The notes beneath the pieces are model-generated. The model worked only from the letters and a program-made list of their open reading frames with translations. It did not search any database and was not told the origin of the DNA. A stretch of DNA of 64,000 nt, taken from the IMG/VR virus record IMGVR_UViG_3300005841_000036, positions 1-64,000 of that record; one strand, written 5' to 3'. Both the position numbers and the translations under genes were made by a program. The DNA is from a virus. Below are positions 16,521-24,458 of the stretch, piece by piece. How positions within the stretch are numbered: the first letter of the stretch is position 1; every line of letters begins with the position of its first letter.

Positions 16521-17052
16521 ATGAGGGCCCCGCGGTGAGGTACTTTTGAGAGGCAATGGCCCAAGCAGCGTTCCAGGTCGACCAGTTCTCGCGATCGCCG
16601 CCGAGGTCGACCTCTTGACCGTTCAGCCTCATTGCCTCATCCATCGCCATATTGGCATCACAGAAATCGTGCGAGTGGCAGATCGACGCATTCGGCTCAG
16701 CCTGATTCCGCTGGCGCATCTCCTCAAATTCCTCGGGGGTCAGCCAGTCGCGCAGGATGGCGGCGAAGCTGCTGGCGATTTGCTCCTCGAGGGGAACGAT
16801 ATTCAGATACCTAGTCCCCCACGCCGAGACAGCAAACCCTCCTCCTCTGGGAATGAGGCGATCGAGCGGAATCGCCTCGGGCGACGTTTTGGAATGCGAG
16901 ACGGTCTTGATCGCCCTCCATTCGGCATTGTAGGGACCGACTGCAGTAACCTCGCCGATGAGGTGATAGCTATCGACCCCCTTCTCGCCATTCGGACCTG
17001 ACCACGGGCGGGAGCCTCTGACGCTGACCAGAAGGCCGATTGCGAGCGACAT
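16513..17052 (-). CDS. Hypothetical protein
   Basis: 179 aa from ATG 17052, which overlaps the preceding stop (TAATG). N-terminus MSLAIGLLVSVRGSRPWSG; the middle is beta-rich (SYHLIGEVTAVGPYNAEW), the C-terminal half helical and acidic (LTPEEFEEMRQRNQAEPN ... DANMAMDEAMRL). Co-transcribed with the C5 methyltransferase. No family recognised. Confidence 0.55.
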   Translation of the reverse strand: MSLAIGLLVSVRGSRPWSGPNGEKGVDSYHLIGEVTAVGPYNAEWRAIKTVSHSKTSPEAIPLDRLIPRGGGFAVSAWGTRYLNIVPLEEQIASSFAAILRDWLTPEEFEEMRQRNQAEPNASICHSHDFCDANMAMDEAMRLNGQEVDLGGDRENWSTWNAAWAIASQKYLTAGPSCG

Positions 17053-17321
17053 TAGACCGCACCCCCTTTCACCGGCCCCGCGGGAAGGTCCGGTCCAACC
17101 CATTTGAGCAACTCGCCGCCGGCGGTCCGCTCGACCAGCCTAGCCCGCTCCAGCGTCGCCAGCATACGATCGTAACTCTCGAGGTCCATTCCCGTCTTGG
17201 CCATCAGCATCGCGTACAGGGGGCCCGAGGGAAGGCCGGCCGGGCCTGCCATGCGGACGGCCTCGGCAACGGCGGTCGAAACGAGAAAGGCGTGCTTGAT
17301 CTGGTTCGCGGTGATCGTCAT
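17052..17321 (-). CDS. Small winged-helix-like protein
   Basis: 89 aa. ATG 17321 is preferred over upstream starts because AAGGAATGCGACCC precedes it. Helices (NQIKHAFLVSTAVAEAVRMAG, LYAMLMAKTGMDLESYDRMLATLERARLVER) and a short wing-like end (TAGGELLKWVG) resemble a small winged-helix domain. A regulatory or DNA-binding role is possible but unproven. Confidence 0.5.
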   Translation of the reverse strand: MTITANQIKHAFLVSTAVAEAVRMAGPAGLPSGPLYAMLMAKTGMDLESYDRMLATLERARLVERTAGGELLKWVGPDLPAGPVKGGAV

Positions 17322-17388
17322 GGGTCGCATTCCTTGAACGAGGGGAGAAAGGGGCGAGGGGCAACGAGCCCCCCACCCGACGCACTGA

Positions 17389-17628
17389 CTACTTTTTGAG
17401 ACTGCACTTTTTGACACTGCACGCGTGTTCGGAAAGAAACATCTTGATAGCCTCTAGGTCGGTTTTGACCCGATAGTCCCTTGAATAACCGAAGTGCTGA
17501 CCGCTACAGGTCTTGTGGGCCTGTTCCCATTTCGTTTCGGGATAGGTGTAAACCGTGATTTCTTTGACCCCATTATGAAAGCCGGTCGGATGGGAGACCT
17601 CGACCTTGTAGACCTTGCTGATGGCCAT
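17389..17628 (-). CDS. Small hypothetical protein, first gene of the minus-strand unit
   Basis: 79 aa from ATG 17628, preceded by GGAGTGCGGCAA. KVYKVEVSHPTGFHNGVKEITVYTYPETKW is beta-rich and ends with a helical, cysteine-containing lysine-rich tail (HACSVKKCSLKK). A longer frame runs back to 17838 but lacks a ribosome site there. It begins the leftward transcript that faces the replication operon across the 17640-17970 control region. Confidence 0.5.
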   Translation of the reverse strand: MAISKVYKVEVSHPTGFHNGVKEITVYTYPETKWEQAHKTCSGQHFGYSRDYRVKTDLEAIKMFLSEHACSVKKCSLKK

Positions 17629-17823
17629 TTGCCGCACTCCAGAGGGGAAATCGCATCCCAATTCCGGGGACGCTTCGGGTTGTCGCATGGCCAGGATGTT
17701 ACCATATTGACTCGACCGTGCAATAGAAAATCCCCTCGGATGGAAAATAAGACAACCCATTGCCACGCAAAGCGTTACGAAAAAACGCCACACCAATCCT
17801 ACAAAAGTCTCCAAAAATGTCGC

Positions 17824-17852
17824 TTGCGACAAAAACAAACGGTCGGTATCTT
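17824..17852 (+). promoter_or_regulatory. Possible sigma70-type promoter overlapping the palindrome
   Basis: TTGCGA (17824-17829), 17 bp spacer, TATCTT (17847-17852). Each hexamer keeps four of the six consensus bases. The -35 box lies inside the TGTCGC-TT-GCGACA palindrome, so a bound repressor would block it. It would start the rightward replication transcript. Confidence 0.3.
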
Positions 17853-17914
17853 CACCCTCGCGACAACCATTCCCCCGAACAAACTACGCCCGGGCGGGCG
17901 ATCTCGAGCCGGGT

Positions 17915-17970
17915 TGTCGCATTCTCTGCTCCTCGCTCGCCCGGGCTCTCGACCAATGGAGAATGCGACA
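17915..17970 (+). repeat. 12-bp inverted repeat enclosing a ribosome-binding site
   Basis: TGTCGCATTCTC (17915-17926) is the exact reverse complement of GAGAATGCGACA (17959-17970). The right arm contains the ribosome site and the A of the ATG of the next gene, so in RNA the hairpin would hide the start. It may be a translational switch, a double operator, or both. Confidence 0.55.
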
Positions 17971-18419
17971 TGGTTACAAGCCTGGATGGCTGCCTGGGGG
18001 CGTCGAGGCCCCGATTTGAGACGCCCGAGGCCCGGGCGACGCCGGCGATCCTGCCGGATCCGCGGAACAATGCCCGGCGAGGTGGGCGATCGCTGATCGC
18101 TCGCCTGGTCTACACGCTGGGGGTCAAGCGAAAGACGGCGCCCAAGGGGGATCCTCGCGATCTGCCGGTCGCGGTCGCCAAGGCTGGCGAGGGGCGGGTG
18201 AGTCGCGGGCGGTGCGAGGTCTGTAAGTTCATGCTGCCGGCTGACGGGCCCTGTAAGGTCTGCGAAGAGGCGGCGAGGGCTGCGGCATGGCTGAAAACCC
18301 CCGCGGGCCAAGCGTTCCATGCTGAATCGGAGAAGGGCCGGCGGTCGGTCGTGAGGGCCCGCGCTGCCGGCAAGAAGTGGGGTTTTGCGAAGGATGAGGG
18401 CCAGGACGGGGCGGGTTAG
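17970..18419 (+). CDS. Basic protein with zinc-ribbon motif
   Basis: 149 aa from ATG 17970, preceded by GGAGAATGCGAC. The centre is basic (RKTAPKGDPRD), followed by CEVCKFMLPADGPCKVCEEA, a CxxC-x9-CxxC ribbon, and a helical basic tail (KGRRSVVRARAAGKKWGF). First gene of the rightward early transcript. Likely nucleic-acid binding; it could be an early regulator. Confidence 0.55.
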   Translation: MVTSLDGCLGASRPRFETPEARATPAILPDPRNNARRGGRSLIARLVYTLGVKRKTAPKGDPRDLPVAVAKAGEGRVSRGRCEVCKFMLPADGPCKVCEEAARAAAWLKTPAGQAFHAESEKGRRSVVRARAAGKKWGFAKDEGQDGAG

Positions 18420-18487
18420 GAACTCGCCTCGAGGGAGCGGCCTGGACGCCGCCGGCCAGCGGAAGGCCTGGAAGGATCGAACACCCC

Positions 18488-18528
18488 GCCTGCCGCGCGC
18501 CCAAGGATGACAAGGGCGCGCGGCGGGC
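18488..18528 (+). promoter_or_regulatory. Strong stem-loop in the leader of the LuxR-type gene
   Basis: An eleven-pair G-C stem (18492-18502 with 18514-18524) extends to 15 pairs with one G-U, loop of 11 bases. No T-run follows, so it is not a standard terminator; it may stabilise the mRNA, attenuate, or expose the loop, which contains AAGGATGA. Confidence 0.45.
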
Positions 18529-18552
18529 ATCTTCAACGAAGGGAAAGACACA

Positions 18553-18888
18553 ATGGGGATTGGCGAGTTCACGCAGCGAGAGCGGGAGGTGGCTGACTTG
18601 GTTGCGCGGGGGATGCACAACAAACAGATCGGTCGCGAACTGAACATCAGCGTCGAGACGGTCAAGGAACACGTCCACAATTGCTTGGTTGCCGGGGAGT
18701 TCGCCGGTCGGACCGAGCTCGCCGTTTTCTGGTCGCTGGCGCAGATCAAAAACATCCTCGACGGGTTCGAGGCCGGCGTTCCTCCTCAGCGGGTGATTCA
18801 AGGGGCGATGGACGCGATCTATCGCCGCATGGATGCGATCCGGCCGCCGGCGGTCGAGGACGGCGAGGTGAAGCATGCCGCGGGCTAA
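18553..18888 (+). CDS. LuxR/GerE-type helix-turn-helix protein
   Basis: 111 aa. FTQREREVADLVARGMHNKQIGRELNISVETVKEHVHNCL (about 6-45) is a complete GerE HTH with the ReVxxLvaxG and N-K-x-I-A-x-x-L-x-I-S-x-x-T-V-K-x-H pattern. No receiver domain is present. It is the second gene after the divergent control region, so it may be the regulator of that region. The end overlaps the exonuclease by 14 bp. Confidence 0.8.
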   Translation: MGIGEFTQREREVADLVARGMHNKQIGRELNISVETVKEHVHNCLVAGEFAGRTELAVFWSLAQIKNILDGFEAGVPPQRVIQGAMDAIYRRMDAIRPPAVEDGEVKHAAG

Positions 18889-19900
18889 GAAGGGGGCGGC
18901 CGGTGCCACGCCGACAAGTGCGATCGCGCCGGCCGCCCGGGATCCGTGGGAGGACTCTGATTTCGCCCGGCTGGTCCTCGACTCCGCGGGCCTCACCGCG
19001 AGCAGCTTGGCCGACCTGACGATCATCCCGCGGGTCCGGCCGCAGCGTATGCGGATCCCGCCCGGGCGCCCGGGCTATATCGATCTCGAGACGATTCCCG
19101 ATCTCGAGCGGCTCCCTCAGTTCGGATTGCCGGAACTCCCGCCGGAACTTCCGCCGATGCCGATCGAGGCTGCCCCGAATCAGATCGTCCTGGCGACTCA
19201 GCCGGGCGAGGCGGTGATCGCGGCAATGGCCGGCATCAATCCGCCCGATGAGTGGTTTACCGGGATGGAGCTCGCCGAGCGGGCCGGCAAGAATCGCAAG
19301 GGGGTCCTCGGTGAGATCGACCGGATCCGCGCGGTGCGCGCGGCCGGCGGCAAGGGGGCGATCGCCGCCCAGGAACGAATCAAGCTGCTGAGCGTAACGC
19401 CAGAATACTGCAAAATCGCGGCCCTGGGGTGGGCGCAGATGGAAGAGGCCCCGCAGGCGATGGTCCTCGGGGAAGAGTACCGCGAGGACGCCGGGCGGCT
19501 TGTCACCGAGGCCGAGATCCTCGAGCAATTTTGGTGGGTGGTCGAGAAGTGTTCGCCCATCGTCGGATACAACCTCCTCCATTTCGATCTGCCGGTGGTG
19601 TTCATCCGGTCGGCGATTCTGGGGGTCGAGCCGACGAAGCGCCTCGACTTGCGGACGTGGTCCTCGGACGTGGTCGACCTCTTCAAGGTGCGATGGCCGA
19701 CGTTTGGATCCGGTGGGATGAAGCTCAAAGACCTCGCCCGGGTCCTGGGGATCGAGGTGCCATGCCCCGACGTCGACGGTAGCAACGTGGCCGCGCTGAT
19801 GGCGGCCGGTGAGTTCGGCAAGGTCGCCGAGTACGTCTGCAGCGACGTGGTAGTCGAGCGGGAAGTGCACCGATTCTATTCAGGATTCTTCTGCCCATGA
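18875..19900 (+). CDS. DEDDy 3'-5' exonuclease (PolB-exonuclease-like)
   Basis: 341 aa. Acidic motifs in order: YIDLETIPD (Exo I, DxE, about 68-76), IVGYNLLHFDLPVVF (Exo II, N-x3-F-D) and YVCSDVVVEREV (Exo III, YxxxD). A 130-residue insert separates Exo I from Exo II. Such exonucleases, cut off from a polymerase, appear in phage recombination modules beside RecT, where they can supply single-stranded 3' or 5' ends. ATGA overlap downstream. Confidence 0.75.
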   Translation: MPRAKKGAAGATPTSAIAPAARDPWEDSDFARLVLDSAGLTASSLADLTIIPRVRPQRMRIPPGRPGYIDLETIPDLERLPQFGLPELPPELPPMPIEAAPNQIVLATQPGEAVIAAMAGINPPDEWFTGMELAERAGKNRKGVLGEIDRIRAVRAAGGKGAIAAQERIKLLSVTPEYCKIAALGWAQMEEAPQAMVLGEEYREDAGRLVTEAEILEQFWWVVEKCSPIVGYNLLHFDLPVVFIRSAILGVEPTKRLDLRTWSSDVVDLFKVRWPTFGSGGMKLKDLARVLGIEVPCPDVDGSNVAALMAAGEFGKVAEYVCSDVVVEREVHRFYSGFFCP

Positions 19901-20103
19901 TCTACAACGATGCCGACTTTGACTGGAAGCCGATTGCGACCGCCCCGCGCGGCCGGGTCGTGATGACCAAGATCGACGATGAAAACGGGTGCAGGAACAT
20001 CCAACCTTTGCAGCTGCTGCCGGACGTCCGGCGGCTGTGGTTCGTTCCGAGCGGGGATATGTACGTCTATTACACGCCGACCCATTGGGCGGAACTACCA
20101 TGA
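19897..20103 (+). CDS. Small phage protein with PIATAPRG motif
   Basis: 68 aa. DWKPIATAPRGRVVMTKID resembles the W-x-PI-x-TAP-x-(D/R)-G start of a widespread group of small phage proteins of unknown function. Beta-rich. Its ATGA junctions on both sides show tight coupling with the exonuclease and the next gene. Confidence 0.6.
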   Translation: MIYNDADFDWKPIATAPRGRVVMTKIDDENGCRNIQPLQLLPDVRRLWFVPSGDMYVYYTPTHWAELP

Positions 20104-20306
20104 GAATTTACACATTCGACGCCAAGGATCCGCTGCACGACAACGGGCGACATCTGGCGATCATTCGCGCCGGAACGCTCAAGGCGGCGGAGAAGAAATT
20201 GGCACGCCTCACCGAAAGCAAGCGACCAGGTCGCCCGCTTGATTGGCGGCTGCAAGTGGATCAAGCCGACTATGCAGACATCGTTTTCGAGGACATCGAA
20301 AGCTAA
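20100..20306 (+). CDS. Small hypothetical protein
   Basis: 68 aa from ATG 20100 (ATGA). MRIYTFDAKDPLH then a basic helix (GTLKAAEKKLARLTESKRPGR) and an acidic end (DIVFEDIES). Not recognised. It sits between the PIATAP protein and RecT in the early operon. Confidence 0.55.
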   Translation: MRIYTFDAKDPLHDNGRHLAIIRAGTLKAAEKKLARLTESKRPGRPLDWRLQVDQADYADIVFEDIES

Positions 20307-21763
20307 TGCTCCTCTGCGCCTTTTCGAAATCCGAAACGCTCGCCTCGCATATCCTCGAGGTTTGCCCGCTCGCGCTGAGTTCGGCAACGGCGAAGAAATG
20401 CCCGTGCAAAAAGCGGCTCTATCATGTCGGCCCGTCTGATCTGCGGGTCCTGTCCTGCACGTTCCCTAACGACTGGAAAGGAAATCCGGTCCGGAATCCC
20501 GAGGCCCTCGCCGCCAAGCTCCGCGAGAAGGTGAAGGCGGCCAGGCCCTCCAAAGCAACGAAGCAAGCGCGGGAATTGCTCCCGCCCCTGCAACCACTCC
20601 CGACAACTCTCGAATTTGAGGAGGAACGAATGGCAGACGATGAAGAAGCGGCCGAGGACAACGCCGGCGGCGAGATTGTGGTCGACCTCAAGAATCAAAT
20701 CCCGGTCGGATCACTGACGCTCCGCGGGGACGTCTACGATCGCATTAGTGACCCGATGGAGTTCGTGAAGAACTTCGGCACGGCGATCTATGCGTCGAAA
20801 ATGTTCGGCTGCCACAATCCGCAGCAGGGCATGGTCTTTGCGATGGCCTGCCTGGCCGAGAAGTCCAACCCGATCGCGATCAAGCGCCGATATCACATCA
20901 TCGGGGGGAACCTCTCAATGCGGTCCGATGCGATGCTCGCCGAGTTCCGCATGAACCACGGGGGGACTCACGAGATCATCGAGCGCACGCCCGAGGCGGC
21001 CGAGATCGAACTGCGGAAGGGAAGCCAGAAGCCCTACCGGCTGCGGTTTACCTGGGCCGAGGCCGAGGCCGAGCCGTTCGTTTGGGGCAAGGATGAGAAG
21101 GGCAAGAAGATCATCAAAACGAACTACGCCACGCCGCGGGCTCGCATGCAAATGCTCTGGGCGAGGGTGGCATCGGACGCGGTCCGTTCGTACTGCCCCG
21201 AGGTCAACGCGGGAGTTTACACGCCCGAGGAAATGGGCGGTCCGCTGGCCGAGTATGAGGAGGCCGAGTTCGAGGTGAAGGCCGCGGCGCCGGTCGATCC
21301 GGTCGCCCACGCCAAGCCCAAGCCCGAGAAGGCGGCCGACAAGCCCTCGCCGTCGGCAGCGACCGAGGAGGCCCCTTTCCGCGAAGCGATCAAAGACGAC
21401 ATCGCCAAGATGCAGGCGCAGAATGCCGCGGCGGCTGCCAGCAAGCCCGCGGAGTCGATCGCCTCGAGCGGGAAGGGATCCGGCAAGGTCTCCCGCGAAA
21501 CGCTGATCGAGATCAAGAAGATCAAGGACGCGCTGCAGTACGGCGACGACACTTGGAAAAAGATCCTCGACAAACTCGGCGTCGCCAGTGCGAAGGACCT
21601 CGACCAGGATGGCGGCGACCGATTGCTCGCCTATCTCGGGAAACGGCAGCACGACGTCGAAGCCGCACGCAAGCAGGCGGCCGGCGTCGACGAGCTCTCG
21701 ACCTGGGCGAACGGGCAACTCAGCCCAAACCAGAAGCCCGGCGAGGCTACCCCGGGCAAGTAG
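20306..21763 (+). CDS. recT: RecT-family single-strand annealing recombinase
   Basis: 485 aa from ATG 20306 (TAATG overlap); a second strong start at 20630 (GAGGAGGAACGA before ATG) gives 377 aa and is probably used. The core, from about residue 150, has YASKMFG, MACLAEKSNPIAIKRRYHIIGG, MRSDAMLAEFRMNHGG and TPRARMQMLWARVASDAVR, the pattern of RecT/Bet annealases. A lysine/alanine/proline linker and a helical C-terminal domain follow. It would pair complementary single strands after exonuclease resection. The N-terminal 108 residues include a CPCKKR patch and are not typical. Confidence 0.7.
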   Translation: MLLCAFSKSETLASHILEVCPLALSSATAKKCPCKKRLYHVGPSDLRVLSCTFPNDWKGNPVRNPEALAAKLREKVKAARPSKATKQARELLPPLQPLPTTLEFEEERMADDEEAAEDNAGGEIVVDLKNQIPVGSLTLRGDVYDRISDPMEFVKNFGTAIYASKMFGCHNPQQGMVFAMACLAEKSNPIAIKRRYHIIGGNLSMRSDAMLAEFRMNHGGTHEIIERTPEAAEIELRKGSQKPYRLRFTWAEAEAEPFVWGKDEKGKKIIKTNYATPRARMQMLWARVASDAVRSYCPEVNAGVYTPEEMGGPLAEYEEAEFEVKAAAPVDPVAHAKPKPEKAADKPSPSAATEEAPFREAIKDDIAKMQAQNAAAAASKPAESIASSGKGSGKVSRETLIEIKKIKDALQYGDDTWKKILDKLGVASAKDLDQDGGDRLLAYLGKRQHDVEAARKQAAGVDELSTWANGQLSPNQKPGEATPGK

Positions 21764-21789
21764 AAGAGTGGCCGCAGCAACTGCAGACG

Positions 21790-21921
21790 ATGGTTCGAGA
21801 GTACGGGCCGGCGAGAGTGTACGAAGCCGGTATCGAAGCCCTGAAATACCCCCCGCACTGGATTGAGTCGAGCGACGAAGCGGTGCGGGTGGTGCGACGA
21901 CTTCTCAAGAAAGGAAACTGA
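21790..21921 (+). CDS. Very small hypothetical protein
   Basis: 43 aa from ATG 21790 (MVREYGPARVYEAGIEALKY ...), ending KKGN. The frame stays open upstream into recT but without a usual start codon. No clear ribosome site. Helical, charged. Kept because it fills the gap with proper codon bias between recT and the SSB-like gene. Confidence 0.4.
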   Translation: MVREYGPARVYEAGIEALKYPPHWIESSDEAVRVVRRLLKKGN

Positions 21922-21926
21922 TCAGC

Positions 21927-22715
21927 ATGGCCAGGAAGCAAAAAGACGCCGAGGATGACGGATGGGGCGGCACGGTCGAAGGCGACGAGATGAATTTTGA
22001 CATGGACTCGACCGGCGTTTCCGGCGAGGACCTCGGCAGCGGCGAGGGCCAGGTCGAGAAAGAGGGGTGGTATCACTGGGAGATCGGCGACGTTTCCCCC
22101 GAGCTCGACAAGGTGAAGGATAACGGCAAGTTTACGACGCCGAACATCCGTTTTGACATGATCGTTTTGGAGACGGTCGAGGGCCAGTCGCCCGCGAATT
22201 CTCGTCTCTTTCATCGGATGTACCTCTGCAAGGTCGACAAGGACTCGGGCGACGTTTCGGAGATCTCCGAGGGATCGAAGAAAAACGCCTTGCGGTTCGG
22301 AATCGGCCTCGGGCTGCTGGCGGAAAAGGAGGACGGGACGATCGTGGTCGCCGAGACGCTCAAGGACGCCAAGACCGGCGCCGTGATCGCTGAGGCAGGA
22401 TCGACCAAGATTCCCACGAAGCTCTGGTTGTTCGCGAAGGGCCGACAGTGCGTCTCGAAAGTCGCCCTCGAGGCCAGCGAAAATCCGGCCTACAAAGCGG
22501 CCTATAAGATTCCGTTTTCGCGGGTCTACCCGGTCGACCACCCGAGCGTTGCCGACGTTCCCAAGAACGCCGAAATGCTCGAGCTCATCGGCAAGGGCGA
22601 CTTGGTCAAGAAGCCGGCGGCGAAGGGGGCGAAGGCCCCGGCCAAGAAGGCGGCGCCCGGCAAGCCAGCGGCGGCTGCGCAGTCGGCCGCGGTAGATGAT
22701 CTGGCCGATCTGTAG
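21927..22715 (+). CDS. Probable ssDNA-binding protein (DUF669-like)
   Basis: 262 aa. An acidic N-terminus (AEDDGWGGTVEGDE), a beta-rich central domain (GWYHWEIGDVSPE ... FDMIVLETVEGQSPANSRLFHRMYL), an Ala-Lys-Pro linker (KKPAAKGAKAPAKKAA) and an acidic, hydrophobic tail (VDDLADL). A folded OB-like domain, flexible linker and acidic tip are what SSB-type proteins use. Phage DUF669 proteins sit next to RecT in the same way. Confidence 0.5.
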   Translation: MARKQKDAEDDGWGGTVEGDEMNFDMDSTGVSGEDLGSGEGQVEKEGWYHWEIGDVSPELDKVKDNGKFTTPNIRFDMIVLETVEGQSPANSRLFHRMYLCKVDKDSGDVSEISEGSKKNALRFGIGLGLLAEKEDGTIVVAETLKDAKTGAVIAEAGSTKIPTKLWLFAKGRQCVSKVALEASENPAYKAAYKIPFSRVYPVDHPSVADVPKNAEMLELIGKGDLVKKPAAKGAKAPAKKAAPGKPAAAAQSAAVDDLADL

Positions 22716-22728
22716 GACGGCGCTATCC

Positions 22729-22890
22729 CTGCCCGGTGTCTGGTGCGAGGCTCAATCCGCACCACCCGCCCCCGGATTCACCGGGCAGGTTTCGCAACCG
22801 TCCACTAGGGATCGCCGACGTGCTGGTCCGGATCAGGCTTGTCGTCTGACCGGGTTGGCGGTGATCTCTCTATTGCCCCGCGCCGGCCGG
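22729..22890 (+). ncRNA. Structured intergenic RNA region (candidate cis-element)
   Basis: The 223-bp gap between the SSB-like gene and 22939 folds into several stems: CTGCCCGGTG (22729-22738) with CACCGGGCAG (22779-22788) enclosing TGGTGCG (22741-22747) with CGCACCA (22758-22764); then CGCCGAC with GTTGGCG around a bulged CCGG-TCAG hairpin (about 22811-22860); then GCCGGC with GCCGGC (about 22872-22900). It lies upstream of a gene with a CAGGGATGCGCC start motif. No known RNA family is recognised. Confidence 0.4.
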
Positions 22891-22938
22891 GTGTGGAAAG
22901 CCGGCAACGTTTCACTTTCAGCCTTTCAGGGATGCGCC

Positions 22939-23403
22939 ATGAAAGATCTGCCATATGCCAGCGCTACGAGCGGCGATCGCGCCCTCGGCGAGGCTCAGTC
23001 GATCCTTTCGAGGTTCGGCTGCACGCAATTCGGGATCATGCACGACACGGAACGCGGCGAGTTGCGACTGCAGTTCGTGCATCAGGGCCGCACGGTCGAT
23101 TTCCGGGCAAGCTGGAAAGGCTATGCCGCGGCGTGGCTCAAGGCCAAGCCCTACACCCACCGCATGCGAGGCAGCAGGCAGGCATACGAGGCCAAGGCGA
23201 TCGAGCAGGCCAAGATCTCGGTTTGCTCCGTGCTGCGAGATCTGGTCAAAGCGCAGGTGACGGCGATCGAGGCCGGGATCCTCTCGTTTGAGGGCGCTTT
23301 CCTCGGTCAGATCTTGCTGGCTAGCGGCCAGAGCGTTTCCGAGTACGTGCAGGCGGCGGCGATCATCCCGCCGGCGGAAACGAAGAAGCTCGAGGCGAAG
23401 TAA
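22939..23403 (+). CDS. Conserved-looking phage protein of unknown function
   Basis: 154 aa from ATG 22939, preceded by CAGGGATGCGCC. MKDLPYASATSGDRALGEAQSILSRFGC, then RTVDFRASWKGYAAAWLKAKP and LSFEGAFLGQILLASGQSV. From memory this resembles an uncharacterised protein common in phage recombination modules; I cannot confirm it. One-base overlap with the RecD2-like gene. Confidence 0.55.
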   Translation: MKDLPYASATSGDRALGEAQSILSRFGCTQFGIMHDTERGELRLQFVHQGRTVDFRASWKGYAAAWLKAKPYTHRMRGSRQAYEAKAIEQAKISVCSVLRDLVKAQVTAIEAGILSFEGAFLGQILLASGQSVSEYVQAAAIIPPAETKKLEAK

Positions 23404-24458
23404 TGGCCAAAAAATCCGACATCATCGGAACGATCGATCGGATCAAGTGGCGGGCGCCCGATTCAAACTACGTGATCGCCGGCCTCGAGGACGGAACGAC
23501 CATCGTCGGCAACGCGGCCGAGGGCGATCTCTTCCCTGGCATCACCTACCAATTTTTCGGGGACTGGGATGAGAATGCAAAATTCGGCCGGCAGTTCAAG
23601 TTCGTGCAGTTGGTCAAGCAGGAACCGCACTCGCGACACGGCGTTGTCTGCTACCTCGCACGCTACGCGCCCGGAGTCGGGAACGGGATCGCGGCGCAGC
23701 TGTTCGACGCATTCGGGTCAACTGCGGTGCAGGTCCTCCGAACGGATCCCGAACAAGCCGCGCGGCGGTGTCCGCGGCTGACGATCGAGAAAGCAAAGCT
23801 CGCATCGCAAGCCCTCAAGCAGCTGCTGCGGCTCGAGGATACAAAGATCGATCTAACGAATCTATTCGCCGGCCGCGGGTTCAATACGACCTTGGTCGAC
23901 GCGGTGGTCGCAAAGTGGGGCATCCTGGCGCCGGAGCGCGTTCGGCGCGATCCATTCTCGCTGCTGGTGCACGGATTTGCCTCTTGCGGGTTCGCCCGGT
24001 GCGATCGCCTCTATGCCGACCTCGGCCTGCCACAGGAAAAGATCAAGCGACAAGTGATCTGCCTTTGGCATGTTTTGCGGGAGGAATCAAACGGCAGCAC
24101 TTGGCACGACTCCCGCGCGGTGGTCCGGAAGATGGCCGAGGCGGTCGGCGGCGTGACAACCAGGCCCGGCCGGGCGATCAAGGTCGGGGTGCGAGCGGGC
24201 TGGATCGCGGTGAAGGTCGACGCCGAGGGCCGGCGATGGCTGGCCGAGGGTCAGAAGGCGAAAAACGAGAAGTTCCTGGCGGAACGGATTTCGGAACTCA
24301 TCACAAACGCAGGAGGCGAAAATGCTGGTCCTATCGCGCAAAGAGGGAGAGAAGATCATCGTGGGGAGCGGCGAGAACACGGTCAAAATTACGGTGACGC
24401 TGATCAAAGGGAATCGAGTCAAAATCGGCGTCGAGGCCCCGCGCGGAATCCCGATTGA
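23403..24458 (+). CDS. RecD2-like helicase, N-terminal half (OB and helix-hairpin-helix domains)
   Basis: 351 aa. Residues 1-75 match the N-terminal OB-like domain of RecD2 (IIGTIDRIKWRAPDSNYVIAGL, FGDWDENAKFGRQFKFV). SRHGVVCYLARYAPGVGNGIAAQLFDAFG and RDPFSLLVHGFASCGFARCDRLY are the two helix-hairpin-helix stretches that precede the motor in RecD2. The last 46 residues (from about 306) are low-complexity and overlap csrA in another frame. The frame is the same as that of the motor ORF at 24492, separated by a single TGA at 24456-24458. Confidence 0.75.
   Translation: MAKKSDIIGTIDRIKWRAPDSNYVIAGLEDGTTIVGNAAEGDLFPGITYQFFGDWDENAKFGRQFKFVQLVKQEPHSRHGVVCYLARYAPGVGNGIAAQLFDAFGSTAVQVLRTDPEQAARRCPRLTIEKAKLASQALKQLLRLEDTKIDLTNLFAGRGFNTTLVDAVVAKWGILAPERVRRDPFSLLVHGFASCGFARCDRLYADLGLPQEKIKRQVICLWHVLREESNGSTWHDSRAVVRKMAEAVGGVTTRPGRAIKVGVRAGWIAVKVDAEGRRWLAEGQKAKNEKFLAERISELITNAGGENAGPIAQRGREDHRGERREHGQNYGDADQRESSQNRRRGPARNPD

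Larger units (their letters stand above)
17682..17970. promoter_or_regulatory. Divergent control region with repeated TGTCGCA half-sites
   Basis: Between the leftward gene at 17628 and the rightward gene at 17970 the heptamer TGTCGCA or its complement TGCGACA occurs at 17682-17688, 17825-17831, 17916-17922 and 17964-17970, and 17818-17831 is a perfect palindrome (TGTCGC-TT-GCGACA). The region is A-rich for this genome. This looks like the operator of a repressor controlling both directions; the repressor is unknown (LuxR-type 18553 or XRE 3409 are candidates). Confidence 0.5.
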
